NCBI GenBank assembly: GCA_944326245.1
Contig: CALVDF010000008.1
Span: forward strand, 47,026 to 111,025
Reading direction: 5' to 3'
DNA length: 64,000 bases
From: an uncultured Bacteroidales bacterium
Lineage (GTDB): Bacteria; Bacteroidota; Bacteroidia; Bacteroidales; UBA932
The notes under the pieces were generated by a model, which did not search any database, was not told the origin of the DNA, and was given only the letters and a program-made list of their open reading frames with translations. Shown piece by piece: positions 33,289 to 42,605 of the stretch (the first letter of the stretch is position 1; every line of letters starts with the position of its first letter). Made by a program: the position numbers and the translations under genes.

Positions 33289-34221
33289 ATGGCAAACGAA
33301 AGAATACAGTTACTTATTATCGGCAGCGGTCCTGCCGGTTACACCGCGGCCATATATGCGTGTCGCGCCAATATCAAGACAGTTGTATACGAAGGCATCC
33401 AGCCCGGAGGCCAGCTTACCCAGACTACCGAGGTGGAGAATTTCCCCGGATATCCTCAGGGTGTCCAGGGACAGCAGATGATGGACGATTTCCGGGCCCA
33501 GGCCGAGAGATTCGGGGCGGATATCCGTTTCGGCATAGTTACCAAGGCCGATTTCTCGGAGAGACCTTTCAAGGTGCAGATAGATGAAGACAAGTGGGTG
33601 GAGGCCGAGGCCGTAATCATCGCTACCGGAGCCACTGCACGTTATCTGGGGCTGGAGTCCGAAGAGAAGTTCAAGGGTCAGGGTGTCTCGGCATGCGCGA
33701 CATGCGACGGTTTCTTCTACCGTGGCAAGGATGTGGCCGTGGTAGGCGGAGGAGACACTGCCTGCGAGGAGGCCACTTATCTGGCATCGCTCTGCCGCAA
33801 GGTGTACATGATAGTGCGCCGCAACGTCTTCCGTGCATCCAAGGCCATGCAGGAGAGGGTCTTCAATACTCCCAACATCGAAGTTCTGTGGGAGCATCAG
33901 ACCAAGGAGATATTGGGCAACGAGATGGGCGTGACAGGAGCTCTGCTTCGCCGCAACGACGGTGTGGAACGCAGGATAGATATCGACGGATTCTTCCTGG
34001 CCATCGGTCATCACCCCAACTCCGACGTGTTCCGCGAGTGGGTCGATACGGATGCTGAAGGATACATTATTACGGAAGGCAAGAGTACACGCACTTCCCG
34101 TCCGGGCATATTCGCTGCAGGGGACGTGCAGGATCCCACCTACCGCCAGGCAGTCAATGCCGCGGCATCCGGATGCAGGGCAGCCATGGATGCGGAGAAG
34201 TATCTGGCAGAGAACAAATAA
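33289..34221 (+). CDS. trxB: Thioredoxin reductase
   Basis: FAD enzyme that reduces thioredoxin with NADPH. 310 residues, normal length. FAD-binding 'IIGSGPAGYTAAIYACRA' (about 9-26), redox-active disulfide 'CATC' (C136 and C139), NADPH-binding 'VGGGDTACEEA' (about 152-162) and the C-terminal 'GIFAAGDVQDPTYRQAVNAA' (about 275-294) are all intact. It follows lgt after six bases and precedes the desulfidase-like gene by 20, so the three are probably cotranscribed. Confidence 0.96.
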   Translation: MANERIQLLIIGSGPAGYTAAIYACRANIKTVVYEGIQPGGQLTQTTEVENFPGYPQGVQGQQMMDDFRAQAERFGADIRFGIVTKADFSERPFKVQIDEDKWVEAEAVIIATGATARYLGLESEEKFKGQGVSACATCDGFFYRGKDVAVVGGGDTACEEATYLASLCRKVYMIVRRNVFRASKAMQERVFNTPNIEVLWEHQTKEILGNEMGVTGALLRRNDGVERRIDIDGFFLAIGHHPNSDVFREWVDTDAEGYIITEGKSTRTSRPGIFAAGDVQDPTYRQAVNAAASGCRAAMDAEKYLAENK

Positions 34222-34241
34222 ACCTGTAACCGGCAGAAACT

Positions 34242-35582
34242 ATGGACAAGCAGACATATTCAGATATCCTGGAGCTTCTGCACCGCGAGGTGAAGCCTGC
34301 TCTGGGATGTACGGAACCTATAGCAGTGGCTCTGGCAGTGGCCAGGGCCTGTTCGCTCTTCCGTCCCGAAAAACCTTCACGGATCAATGTACAGGTAAGT
34401 GCCAATATCCTCAAGAACGCCATGGGCGTCGGGATACCGGGAACAGGCATGGTGGGACTCAACATAGCCGTGGCTCTGGCCATGGAATGCGGCAATCCCG
34501 ACTATGGTCTGGAGGTGCTCAAGGACCTTACTCCCGAGGACGTGGAGAAGGCCAAGGCATACGCTTCGGAAGGCCGTGTAAAGATATCTCTGGCCAATAC
34601 TTCCAAGAAACTCTATATCGAGGCCGAGTGCCTGTACGGACCGGCGGATGCCCCTGTGCACCGTTCAAGGGCGGTAATCCAGGATGACCACGATGCAGTA
34701 GTATATGTCTCGAGAGATGAGGAAGTGCTGCTGGACAATCTCACCGCCGGAGCTTCGGCCGAAGGCGGCAATGAGGGACAGGACCATGATGCGGCAGCGC
34801 ACAAGACGACTCTGGACTATCACCTCAATATGAGGAAGATATTTGATTTTGCCACTAAGGAGGCCAGGCTGGAGGATATCTCCTTCCTGCTGGATGCGGC
34901 CAGGATGAACAAGGCTCTGGCAGAGGAAGGGCTGGCCCGTCCCTACGGACTTCAGGTCGGACGTACGATCCAGGACAATATCCACCGCAACGTTTTCGGC
35001 AAGGGGCTGCTGACACACTGCATGGCCATGACGGCCGCAGCATCCGATGCCCGCATGGCCGGGTGCACCCTCCCTGCCATGAGCAATTCCGGCTCCGGAA
35101 ACCAGGGAATCACGGTGACAATGCCCGTAGTGGCGGCTGCAGAGCAGTTCGGTTCCTCTGAGGAGCAGCTCATAAGGGCACTGACCCTCAGTCATCTGAC
35201 GGCAATCCATATCAAGGGCTATCTGGGCAAGCTGTCCGCTCTGTGCGGCTGTGTGGTGGCATCCACAGGCTCGGCCTGCGGTATCGTATGGCTCAGCGGA
35301 GGCAGCTTCGAGCAGGTATGCAGTGCCGTGAAGAACATGATAGGCAACATTACCGGCATGGTGTGTGACGGGGCGAAGGTAGGATGTGCACTGAAGGTGG
35401 CGTCAGGCGTATCTTCGGCCGTGCAGTCGGCCGTGCTGGCCCTGGATGACCATTGCGTCACGGGCAATGACGGCATCATCGAGGATGATGTGGAGAAGTC
35501 CATACGCAATCTCGGAACCATCGGGTCCAAAGGCATGCAGGTGACCGACGAGATGATACTCAACATCATGGTATGCAAATAA
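34242..35582 (+). CDS. L-cysteine desulfidase / UPF0597 family Fe-S enzyme (CyuA-like)
   Basis: 446-residue member of the serine dehydratase alpha-chain superfamily. Family members split cysteine to pyruvate, ammonia and sulfide (CyuA, CdsB) with a 4Fe-4S cluster. The expected Cys residues are present: 'ALGCTEPIAVALA' (C about 25), 'LCGCVVASTGSACGIVW' (about 335-351) and 'VCDGAKVGCALK' (about 375-386), with 'MSNSGSGNQGITVTMPV' (about 281-297). It follows trxB in an apparent operon, consistent with thiol metabolism. Serine or another beta-substituted amino acid cannot be excluded as substrate. Confidence 0.85.
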   Translation: MDKQTYSDILELLHREVKPALGCTEPIAVALAVARACSLFRPEKPSRINVQVSANILKNAMGVGIPGTGMVGLNIAVALAMECGNPDYGLEVLKDLTPEDVEKAKAYASEGRVKISLANTSKKLYIEAECLYGPADAPVHRSRAVIQDDHDAVVYVSRDEEVLLDNLTAGASAEGGNEGQDHDAAAHKTTLDYHLNMRKIFDFATKEARLEDISFLLDAARMNKALAEEGLARPYGLQVGRTIQDNIHRNVFGKGLLTHCMAMTAAASDARMAGCTLPAMSNSGSGNQGITVTMPVVAAAEQFGSSEEQLIRALTLSHLTAIHIKGYLGKLSALCGCVVASTGSACGIVWLSGGSFEQVCSAVKNMIGNITGMVCDGAKVGCALKVASGVSSAVQSAVLALDDHCVTGNDGIIEDDVEKSIRNLGTIGSKGMQVTDEMILNIMVCK

Positions 35583-35604
35583 GTACTCTTTAAATTATAT
35601 ATTG

Positions 35605-38600
35605 ATGAAACGCATTTTCAAATCCATTATCGGTGCGGCACTGCTGCTGTCGGTTTCAGCCGTGGCAGCTGTGGCCCAGGACTCTGCCGAAGGTCCCCTC
35701 TGGATGAGGTACAGCGCGATCTCTCCGGACGGAAGTACCATTGCATTTGCCTACAAGGGCGATATATTTACGGTTCCCGTGTCCGGCGGTGAGGCCCGTC
35801 AGATCACATCCAACCCTGCCTTTGACTCCCGTCCTGTGTGGAGCCCGGACGGCAGCCGCATAGCTTTCGTGTCCTACCGTATGGGCGGTGCGGACGTGTT
35901 CATTGTACCCAAGGAAGGAGGTGAGCCCACCCGCCTCACCACTCATTCTGCCGGTGAGTTCCCGATTGCCTTCAAGGATGATTCCACTGTCCTGTACATG
36001 GCCTACATCCAGCCCGCAGCCGAGAGCATGCAGTTCCCTTCCTCTACATTCTCGCAGGTATATGCTGTCAGCACCGAGGGCGGCAGACCGGTGATGTTCT
36101 CCACGCTACCGCTTGAGAACATCTCGTTCAGCCCTGACGGGACCACCATCCTGTACAACGACAAGAAAGGCTACGAGGACGAGTGGCGCAAGCATCATAC
36201 CTCCTCCATCACCCGTGACATCTGGAGCTGCAGCTTCGACGGGGACAATGTCAAGGACGGTGTGTTTACGAAGATCACCACTTTCAACGGAGAGGACAGG
36301 GACCCTGTCTATGCTCCTGACGGAAAGTCATTCTACTATCTGAGCGAGCAGGACGGCACGTTCAATGTGTGGAAGCGCTCTCTGGCCGACGGCTCAGAGG
36401 AGCAGATCACGCATTTTGCCGGAAACCCTGTGCGTTTTCTGACCGTGGCCTCCAACGGAACCCTGTGTTTCGGATATGACGGCGAGATCTATACCGTGAC
36501 CGAAGGCTCGGAGCCTGAGAAGGTGGCAGTGGAGATCATTGCCGACAAGCAGGACCGCGACCTGATCAAGCAGCCGGTGTATTATGCCAACGACATAGCT
36601 GTCAGCAAGGACGGCAAACAGATTGCGTTCATCTACCGCGGTGACGTATATGTGACCATGACCGACTATGCTACCACCAGGCGCATCACCAATACTGCCG
36701 AGCAGGAGCGTGACCTGGACTTCGCCCCGGACGGACGTTCGCTCATCTATTCTTCCGAGCGCGACGGTCTCTGGCAGGTGTACAGGGCTTCTATCGTCAA
36801 CGACAACGAGAAACTCTTCCCTTACTGCACGGAGATCAAGGAAGATAGGATCACTGACTCCGAAGTGCCTTCGTTCCAGCCTCTGTTCAGCCCTGACGGC
36901 AAGGAGGTCGCATTCCTGGAGAACAGGACGACCATCCGTGTGATCAATCTGGATACCAAGGCAGTACGCACTGTTATGGACGGCAAGTACGAGTACTCCT
37001 ATTCGGACGGGGACCAGTGGTACCAGTGGTCGCCTGACGGCAAGTGGATCCTTTCCAACTGCATCTTCATAGGCGGCTGGAACAACAAGGACGTGGCTCT
37101 CATCGATGCCTCAGGCAACGGGAAGATGTACAATCTGACCCAGAGCGGATATACCGACGCCAATGCCAAATGGGTGCTCGACGGCAAGGCCATGATATGG
37201 TTCAGCGACCGTGCAGGCTATCGCAGCCACGGCAGCTGGGGTGCGGAGAGCGACGTGTACATCATGTTCTTCGACCTCGAGGCATACGAAAAGTTCCGGA
37301 TGAGCGAGGAAGAGCTGGCTCTCTACGAAGAGGAGCAGAAGATAAAGAAGGAAGCAGAGGAAAAGGCGGCAGCCGAGTCCAAGGACAAGAAGAAAGACAA
37401 GAAATCCAAGAAAGGAGAGGAAGAGAAGGAAGAGGAGGCCGAACCCCTCAAACTGGATCTGGACAATGCCGAGTACAGGGTTATGCGTCTTACCGTCAAC
37501 TCGTCCAATCTGGGAGACGCAGTACTCAGCAAGGACGGAAAGAAACTCTACTACATAACCTCGTTCGAGGGGGGAATGGACCTCTGGGTTCATGACCTGA
37601 AGGAGAATTCCACCAGAATCCTCGCCAAGGGTGTCGGCTACGGCTCTCTGATCCTTTCTGATGACGGCAACAGCATCTTCATGAACACCGGCCGCATCAA
37701 GAAGATCGATGTGGGCAGTGGCCAGATCACCCCTGTTGAGATCGAGGGTGTATTCGAGTACAAGCCCTATGCCGAGCGCCAGTATATGTTTGACCATGCG
37801 TGGAGGCAGGTCAAGGAGAAATTCTACGATCCGGATATCCACGGTGTGGACTGGGACGGATACAGGAAGACCTACGAGAAGTTCCTGCCCTATATTACCA
37901 ACAATTTCGATTTTGCAGAGATGCTGGGCGAGATGCTCGGTGAGCTCAACGGCTCGCATACCGGCGCCCGCTATTACGGAGGAGGCGCTTCCTATCCTAC
38001 GGCATACCTGGGAGTGTTCCTTGATGATACCTATGAAGGTGATGGCCTGAAGATCAAGGAGATAATCAAGCGCAGCCCTCTCACCCAGTTCCCCAACGAC
38101 GTGAAACCCGGCTGTATCATCGAGAAGATCGACGGCGAGCCTGTACTTGCAGGCCAGGACTACTATCCTCTTCTGGAGGGCAAGGTAGGCGAGAGGATCC
38201 GTCTTTCTGTGTATGATCCTGAGACATCCAAGCGTTTCGATGTGGAGATCAAAGGTCTGGGCTCCGAGAGCGGTATTCTCTACCAGCGTTGGGTAGAGCG
38301 CAACAGGGCCATAGTAGATTCCATTTCCGGCGGCAAGATCGGTTACGTGCATATCCAGGGTATGGACAGCCCCAGCTTCCGTACTCTGTACAGCGAGCTT
38401 CTGGGCCGTCTGCGCCAGAAGGATGCAGTAGTGGTAGATACCCGTCACAACGGCGGCGGATGGCTGCATGACGATGTGGTTACCCTGCTCTCGGGCAAGG
38501 AGTACCAGCAGTTCAGGCCGCGCGGCCAGTACATCGGCAGCGACCCGTTCAACAAGTGGCTCAAGCCTTCCTGCATGCTCGTGTGCGAGGACAACTACAG

Positions 38601-38880
38601 CAACGCCCACGGCACTCCTTGGGTATACAAGCACCTCAAGGTCGGAAAGCTTGTCGGAGCACCTGTTCCCGGCACCATGACCGCCGTATGGTGGGAGAGC
38701 CAGATAGACAATTCGATCGTCTTCGGTATCCCTCAGGTAGGATGCTGGGATATTGAGAACCAGGAGTATATGGAGAATGTCGAGCTTCAGCCGGATATCC
38801 TTATCTATAATGCTCCGGCAGATGTCATCAATGGCTTCGATGCACAGCTCAAGGCTGCGACTGAGTCACTGATGGAGTAG
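35605..38880 (+). CDS. Tricorn-like S41 protease with beta-propeller domains
   Basis: Large peptidase, 1091 residues, with a signal peptide (about 1-25). WD40-like PD40 propeller repeats fill about 30-560 ('ISPDGSTIAFAYKGDIFTV', 'WSPDGSRIAFVSYR', 'FAPDGRSLIYSSERDG'). A Lys/Glu-rich linker (about 568-620) follows, then a second propeller, tricorn C1 domain (about 735-805), a PDZ domain (about 815-895) and the S41 core. Likely catalytic residues are H785 in 'NGSHTGA' and S999 in 'EDNYSNAHG'. Ends 'STG'-free, so no lipid anchor. Most likely a periplasmic oligopeptide-degrading enzyme. TTG at 35602 is possible; ATG 35605 is preferred. It follows the desulfidase gene by 22 bases. Confidence 0.9.
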   Translation: MKRIFKSIIGAALLLSVSAVAAVAQDSAEGPLWMRYSAISPDGSTIAFAYKGDIFTVPVSGGEARQITSNPAFDSRPVWSPDGSRIAFVSYRMGGADVFIVPKEGGEPTRLTTHSAGEFPIAFKDDSTVLYMAYIQPAAESMQFPSSTFSQVYAVSTEGGRPVMFSTLPLENISFSPDGTTILYNDKKGYEDEWRKHHTSSITRDIWSCSFDGDNVKDGVFTKITTFNGEDRDPVYAPDGKSFYYLSEQDGTFNVWKRSLADGSEEQITHFAGNPVRFLTVASNGTLCFGYDGEIYTVTEGSEPEKVAVEIIADKQDRDLIKQPVYYANDIAVSKDGKQIAFIYRGDVYVTMTDYATTRRITNTAEQERDLDFAPDGRSLIYSSERDGLWQVYRASIVNDNEKLFPYCTEIKEDRITDSEVPSFQPLFSPDGKEVAFLENRTTIRVINLDTKAVRTVMDGKYEYSYSDGDQWYQWSPDGKWILSNCIFIGGWNNKDVALIDASGNGKMYNLTQSGYTDANAKWVLDGKAMIWFSDRAGYRSHGSWGAESDVYIMFFDLEAYEKFRMSEEELALYEEEQKIKKEAEEKAAAESKDKKKDKKSKKGEEEKEEEAEPLKLDLDNAEYRVMRLTVNSSNLGDAVLSKDGKKLYYITSFEGGMDLWVHDLKENSTRILAKGVGYGSLILSDDGNSIFMNTGRIKKIDVGSGQITPVEIEGVFEYKPYAERQYMFDHAWRQVKEKFYDPDIHGVDWDGYRKTYEKFLPYITNNFDFAEMLGEMLGELNGSHTGARYYGGGASYPTAYLGVFLDDTYEGDGLKIKEIIKRSPLTQFPNDVKPGCIIEKIDGEPVLAGQDYYPLLEGKVGERIRLSVYDPETSKRFDVEIKGLGSESGILYQRWVERNRAIVDSISGGKIGYVHIQGMDSPSFRTLYSELLGRLRQKDAVVVDTRHNGGGWLHDDVVTLLSGKEYQQFRPRGQYIGSDPFNKWLKPSCMLVCEDNYSNAHGTPWVYKHLKVGKLVGAPVPGTMTAVWWESQIDNSIVFGIPQVGCWDIENQEYMENVELQPDILIYNAPADVINGFDAQLKAATESLME

Positions 38881-38899
38881 CGGATATCTGACATAAATA

Positions 38900-38950
38900 A
38901 AGAGGCTGTATCGTAATCAAGTTTTTACGGTGCAGCCTCTTTTATTTTAT
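38900..38950 (+). terminator. Strong terminator after the tricorn-like gene
   Basis: AAGAGGCTG (38900-38908) / CAGCCTCTT (38933-38941) continues inward to TATCGTAA / TTACGGTG with two wobble pairs, giving about 17 bp, and runs into TTATTTTAT. Confidence 0.85.
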
Positions 38951-39549
38951 ATGTTTCCAACCTTCATATCCCATTATCCCGGCTGCCGTCCATTGTCCAT
39001 ATGCCCTTTATCCGGTAGTGCCCGGCACATGTATCGGACACCAGCAAAAGCACGTACAGGTTCTGATTCTCTGTATATGGTTCGGACTTCCCAGTGTCTG
39101 AACATTACTTGAAAGGATAATCTCTTGGAATATAGTTGTTTGCACGAATATGCCCAATTCAGATGCCATTCAGACTATGACTATCCGAACTTTGGTTTCT
39201 ATGCTAACTGGCTTAACGGTTGGCTGTTACACGGATATCTCAAGTGCAGATCATGAGGTGGACTGACATGGATGGCCGGGATTTCTGACACAGGATACCT
39301 CCAGAGCAGTGTCTCGTCGGGCTGTGACGGTCCTGTGTGTCACCCCCCCGGATTCTACCTGAACCTACGGAGTCGCTATAAAATTATGATAATGAGTGTG
39401 ATAGTGGTTTTATTCCGGTTCGGATACATTGGTAGATTCTGGCATCTGAACTTGCACTATCTCTTGTTTGTTTTGAATGTCAGTTAGATATCCTCTTTCC
39501 TGCAGTTCAGATTCAATGGTGTTTTTTCCAATGGCGTTTTACCAGTGTC

Positions 39550-39593
39550 GCTTTTCAATGGTGGCTTTTCAATGGTGGCTTTTCGAATGGTGG
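39550..39593. repeat. 14-bp tandem repeat, three units
   Basis: GCTTTTCAATGGTG at 39550 and 39564, and a third unit with one inserted G at 39578. Degenerate related sequence (ttcaatggtg, ccaatggcg) extends back to about 39512. Confidence 0.8.
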
Positions 39594-39669
39594 TCTGTCC
39601 GTGATTGTCAGTCAATCCCGTTTTCCGGTGCATTCTCCATCATCGTCTTTTCTATACATCCGTACAGTC

Positions 39670-39711
39670 ATTTGCGGTGAGTGGTCTCCAGGGATCTATT
39701 TGCGGTGAGTG
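39670..39711. repeat. Direct repeat ATTTGCGGTGAGTG, two copies
   Basis: Exact 14-base copies at 39670-39683 and 39698-39711, 28 bases apart, about 200 bases before the TonB receptor gene. Could be activator sites or chance duplication. Confidence 0.6.
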
Positions 39712-39861
39712 ACCATTATGACGATTTGATTGTACCGGGGCTGCTGGGCCACATGTAATGATTCTGTAAAGAATTTGAAGTTATTGCGGATGTAACCGGA
39801 ATTTAACAGGAAATTAATACTTAAACATACTTGTCGTAATATCGATGAAATAGTGCCGGAA

Positions 39862-39869
39862 TACCTTTG
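39862..39869 (+). promoter_or_regulatory. -7 box of the TonB receptor gene
   Basis: TACCTTTG, 18 bases before ATG 39888. No good -33; a missing -33 is typical of activated promoters. Confidence 0.45.
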
Positions 39870-39887
39870 CCGCCGAAAACAAAAGGT

Positions 39888-42572
39888 ATGAACACAAAGG
39901 TATTTCTGCTGACAATCGCAGTTCTGTTGCAGTCTTCCGTCCTGATGGCCGGGCCTATAATCAAGGGAAAGGTCGTGGACGCTTCCACGGGAGAAGAAAT
40001 CATAGGAGTTACGGTGTTGCTTAAAGGCTCGGTTGACCGCTGGGCGGTGACCGGTCTGGACGGCAGTTTCTCGATAGATACGCAGGCACCTTCCGGTATA
40101 CTGGTGTGCAATCTTATCGGTTACAAGGATCTCGAGGTCGAGTTCAGTATCCCGGTGGAGGAACTACGGATCTCCATGGAACCGGATATCGTGATGCTGG
40201 AGGCCGCGGTGGTTACGGCTACCGGCCGAGGACGGTCCGAGGTGGCTGCCAGGAATATAGAGAAAAATTCAGTTAATGTTGTTAATGTAATGAGTGCAAA
40301 GGCCATGGAACTTTCTCCCGACATTACGGTGGCGAACGTGATAAGGAGAATGTCGGGAGTGACCGTGGAGCGCAACAGCAGCGGGGAGGGACAGTACGCC
40401 ATCCTCCGCGGCATGGACAAGCGCTACAACTACACTCTGGTCAACGGAGTTAAGATCCCCAGCCCTGACAACAAGAACCGCTTCGTACCTCTGGATATTT
40501 TCCCCTCCGAGATTCTGGACCGGATTGAGGTTACAAAGTCCCTTACCGCCGATATGGAGGGGGACGGCATCGGAGGAGCTGTCAATCTGGTGATGAAGGA
40601 TGCGCCTGAGCGTATGGAGATTACCGCCAACCTCTCCACAGGCTACAGTGCCCTTTTCCTGGACAGGGATTTCCAGACATTCAACCGCAGGGCGATACAG
40701 AAGCTTTCCCCCAATGAGAGGATGGGCCGTCCGGAACTGCACGATGAGAACTACTCGGTCTCAGCGGACGATTTCACTATGGAAAATCTTCACATGACCG
40801 CCAGCCGTCCCCGTCCGGACATTGTAGGCGGTTTTTCATACGGTGACCGTTTCTTCGGAGGCAAGCTTGGCGTGATGGCCGCAGTAAGTTACCAGAACCT
40901 CTTCCGGGGCAAGGATGCTTCCCTTTACTACATCCCGGGCTCTTCCGGAAAGGGTACGGAGAACAGGTATTACTCCGAGGAACAGAACCGCTTTGGAGGC
41001 CATGCCAAGCTCGACTACCGTATCTCCAACCGGCATAAACTGATGCTCTACGCAGGGTATATGGACCTGCAGGAGACGGAGGTCCGCGACGGATCCAATG
41101 ACCAGGAACGCACGGTCCGGATGAAGTGGAACCATCAGTACATCGTCAACACTACCCTCAAGGGAGAGCACTCGTTCCTGAATGCGGACCGGCTGAAACT
41201 CGACTGGACGGGAGTGTTCTCGAAGGCCTACAGTACCACTCCGGACAACGCCTATATCTATATCAACGGCGACCATCTGTACAACACCGATTCGGCCGAC
41301 CGCCGCTGGGAGCACAACAGTGACCGGGACGTGGCGGGATATGTCAACCTGTCCTACAGGTTCGACTTATCCAACAGCTCCACCCTTGACATCAAGCTGG
41401 GCGGAATGTACCGCGACAAGGTCCGCAACAGCTTTTTCAACGAATACACATTCGATTCTCCGACAGGCATATACGATCTTCAGATATATGGGGAGGACTG
41501 GACCAATTTCGATGAGCTCCTGCTCGAGCCCCGCCGTTACGGCAATGTCGGCGATCCTCTCAACTACGATGCTTTCGAGAGGATAGGGGCCGCCTACCTC
41601 ATGGGTACCTACGACTGGGATAGGCTGGAGATTATCGCCGGACTCCGGGTGGAGCATACTGACCAGGGCTATACGCTGGTGTTCCCCAGGCAGACCGACG
41701 GGGAGGGACACCAGGTCTACACCGACCTTCTGCCCAGCCTGCACCTCAAGTACAACGTGCACCGGAACGCATTCCTGCGCCTCTCCTACGGACGCTCCAT
41801 CAACCGCCCCGGATTTTTCGAGATAGTGCCCTATACCATTCTCAACGAGGATTACGACGAACAGGGTAATCCTGACCTGAAGCATACGACAGCCGACAAT
41901 ATTGACCTGCGCTACGAGTTCTTCCCCAAGTCCTCCGAGCAGTTCATGGTAGGCCTGTTCTGGAAAAAGCTCTATGACCCCATTGAGTACGGACTCATCT
42001 CCGAGGGACAGGCCACTTTCCTGACTCCCATGAACTTCGGAGATGCCACCAATGCCGGAGTGGAGGTTGACATCATGAAATATTTCAACTGGTTCGGAAT
42101 CAAGGCCAATTACACCTATACGCATTCCTCCATCACCACTACGAAGAGGACGATGGACGGGACCGAGGTGATTACCGTCGAGCAGACCCGTCCCCTCTAC
42201 GGACAGGCCGCGCATGTGGCCAATCTCTCCCTGCTCTTCAAGTTCGCCAAGGCCGGGGTCGAGGCGCAGGTGTCCGGAAGCTATACCGGCCGCAGGCTCA
42301 GCGAGATTTCCAACTGGGTGGACAATGACATCTGGGAAGCGGGCTACGTCCAGCTGGACGCTTCGGTGGAAAAGAGCTTCAAGTGCGGTATCACCGTCTA
42401 CGCCAAGGCCAACAATCTGCTGGATACTCCGGTGCTCCGCTACATCATCGACAATCCCCGAACGGAGAATCTCAAGGACTACGAGCGTTATCACGGCGGT
42501 GTCATCGAACGCAGGGAGTGGCACGGGCAGTCCCTGATGATAGGCCTGAGGTACAATTTCAAGGAAAAATAG
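39888..42572 (+). CDS. TonB-dependent outer membrane receptor
   Basis: 894 residues: signal peptide (about 1-20), carboxypeptidase-regulatory-like domain (about 22-100, 'IKGKVVDASTGEEIIGVTVLLKG'-type start), plug domain (about 120-240, with 'VANVIRRMSGVTVERNSSGEG', 'YAILRGMDKRYNYTLVNG' and 'EVTKSLTADMEGDGIGGAVN') and a 22-strand barrel. It ends 'IGLRYNFKEK', with a C-terminal hydrophobic/aromatic pattern expected for the Bam signal. This is not a SusC: it is the shorter TonB_Xanth/Caul-like class, and no SusD follows. Next in line are a beta-helix lipoprotein and a phosphatase-like lipoprotein, suggesting uptake of a product of that enzyme. ATG 39867 is in frame but overlaps the -7 box. Confidence 0.9.
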   Translation: MNTKVFLLTIAVLLQSSVLMAGPIIKGKVVDASTGEEIIGVTVLLKGSVDRWAVTGLDGSFSIDTQAPSGILVCNLIGYKDLEVEFSIPVEELRISMEPDIVMLEAAVVTATGRGRSEVAARNIEKNSVNVVNVMSAKAMELSPDITVANVIRRMSGVTVERNSSGEGQYAILRGMDKRYNYTLVNGVKIPSPDNKNRFVPLDIFPSEILDRIEVTKSLTADMEGDGIGGAVNLVMKDAPERMEITANLSTGYSALFLDRDFQTFNRRAIQKLSPNERMGRPELHDENYSVSADDFTMENLHMTASRPRPDIVGGFSYGDRFFGGKLGVMAAVSYQNLFRGKDASLYYIPGSSGKGTENRYYSEEQNRFGGHAKLDYRISNRHKLMLYAGYMDLQETEVRDGSNDQERTVRMKWNHQYIVNTTLKGEHSFLNADRLKLDWTGVFSKAYSTTPDNAYIYINGDHLYNTDSADRRWEHNSDRDVAGYVNLSYRFDLSNSSTLDIKLGGMYRDKVRNSFFNEYTFDSPTGIYDLQIYGEDWTNFDELLLEPRRYGNVGDPLNYDAFERIGAAYLMGTYDWDRLEIIAGLRVEHTDQGYTLVFPRQTDGEGHQVYTDLLPSLHLKYNVHRNAFLRLSYGRSINRPGFFEIVPYTILNEDYDEQGNPDLKHTTADNIDLRYEFFPKSSEQFMVGLFWKKLYDPIEYGLISEGQATFLTPMNFGDATNAGVEVDIMKYFNWFGIKANYTYTHSSITTTKRTMDGTEVITVEQTRPLYGQAAHVANLSLLFKFAKAGVEAQVSGSYTGRRLSEISNWVDNDIWEAGYVQLDASVEKSFKCGITVYAKANNLLDTPVLRYIIDNPRTENLKDYERYHGGVIERREWHGQSLMIGLRYNFKEK

Positions 42573-42605
42573 AATAAGAATAACCAATAATCAGTATTTA
42601 CACAC

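Larger units (their letters stand above)
38881..39887. other. Gene-free kilobase with terminator and short repeats
   Basis: Begins with the strong terminator at 38900-38950. Further on are an inverted repeat TGACACAGGA / TCCTGTG (39286-39341 region), a C7 run (39343-39349), a 14-bp tandem repeat (39550-39593) and a 14-base direct repeat ATTTGCGGTGAGTG (39670-39683 and 39698-39711). No open frame looks coding. Confidence 0.6.

Noticed and set aside
37111..38634. Long minus-strand frame of 507 codons within the tricorn-like gene
   Set aside because: Complementary shadow of a well-supported gene with high-GC codon bias; no family likeness.
39888..42572. SusC-type polysaccharide utilisation locus
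   Set aside because: The receptor is shorter than SusC, lacks a following SusD, and the neighbours are a beta-helix lipoprotein and a phosphatase. The nearby galactosidase is 28 kb away.
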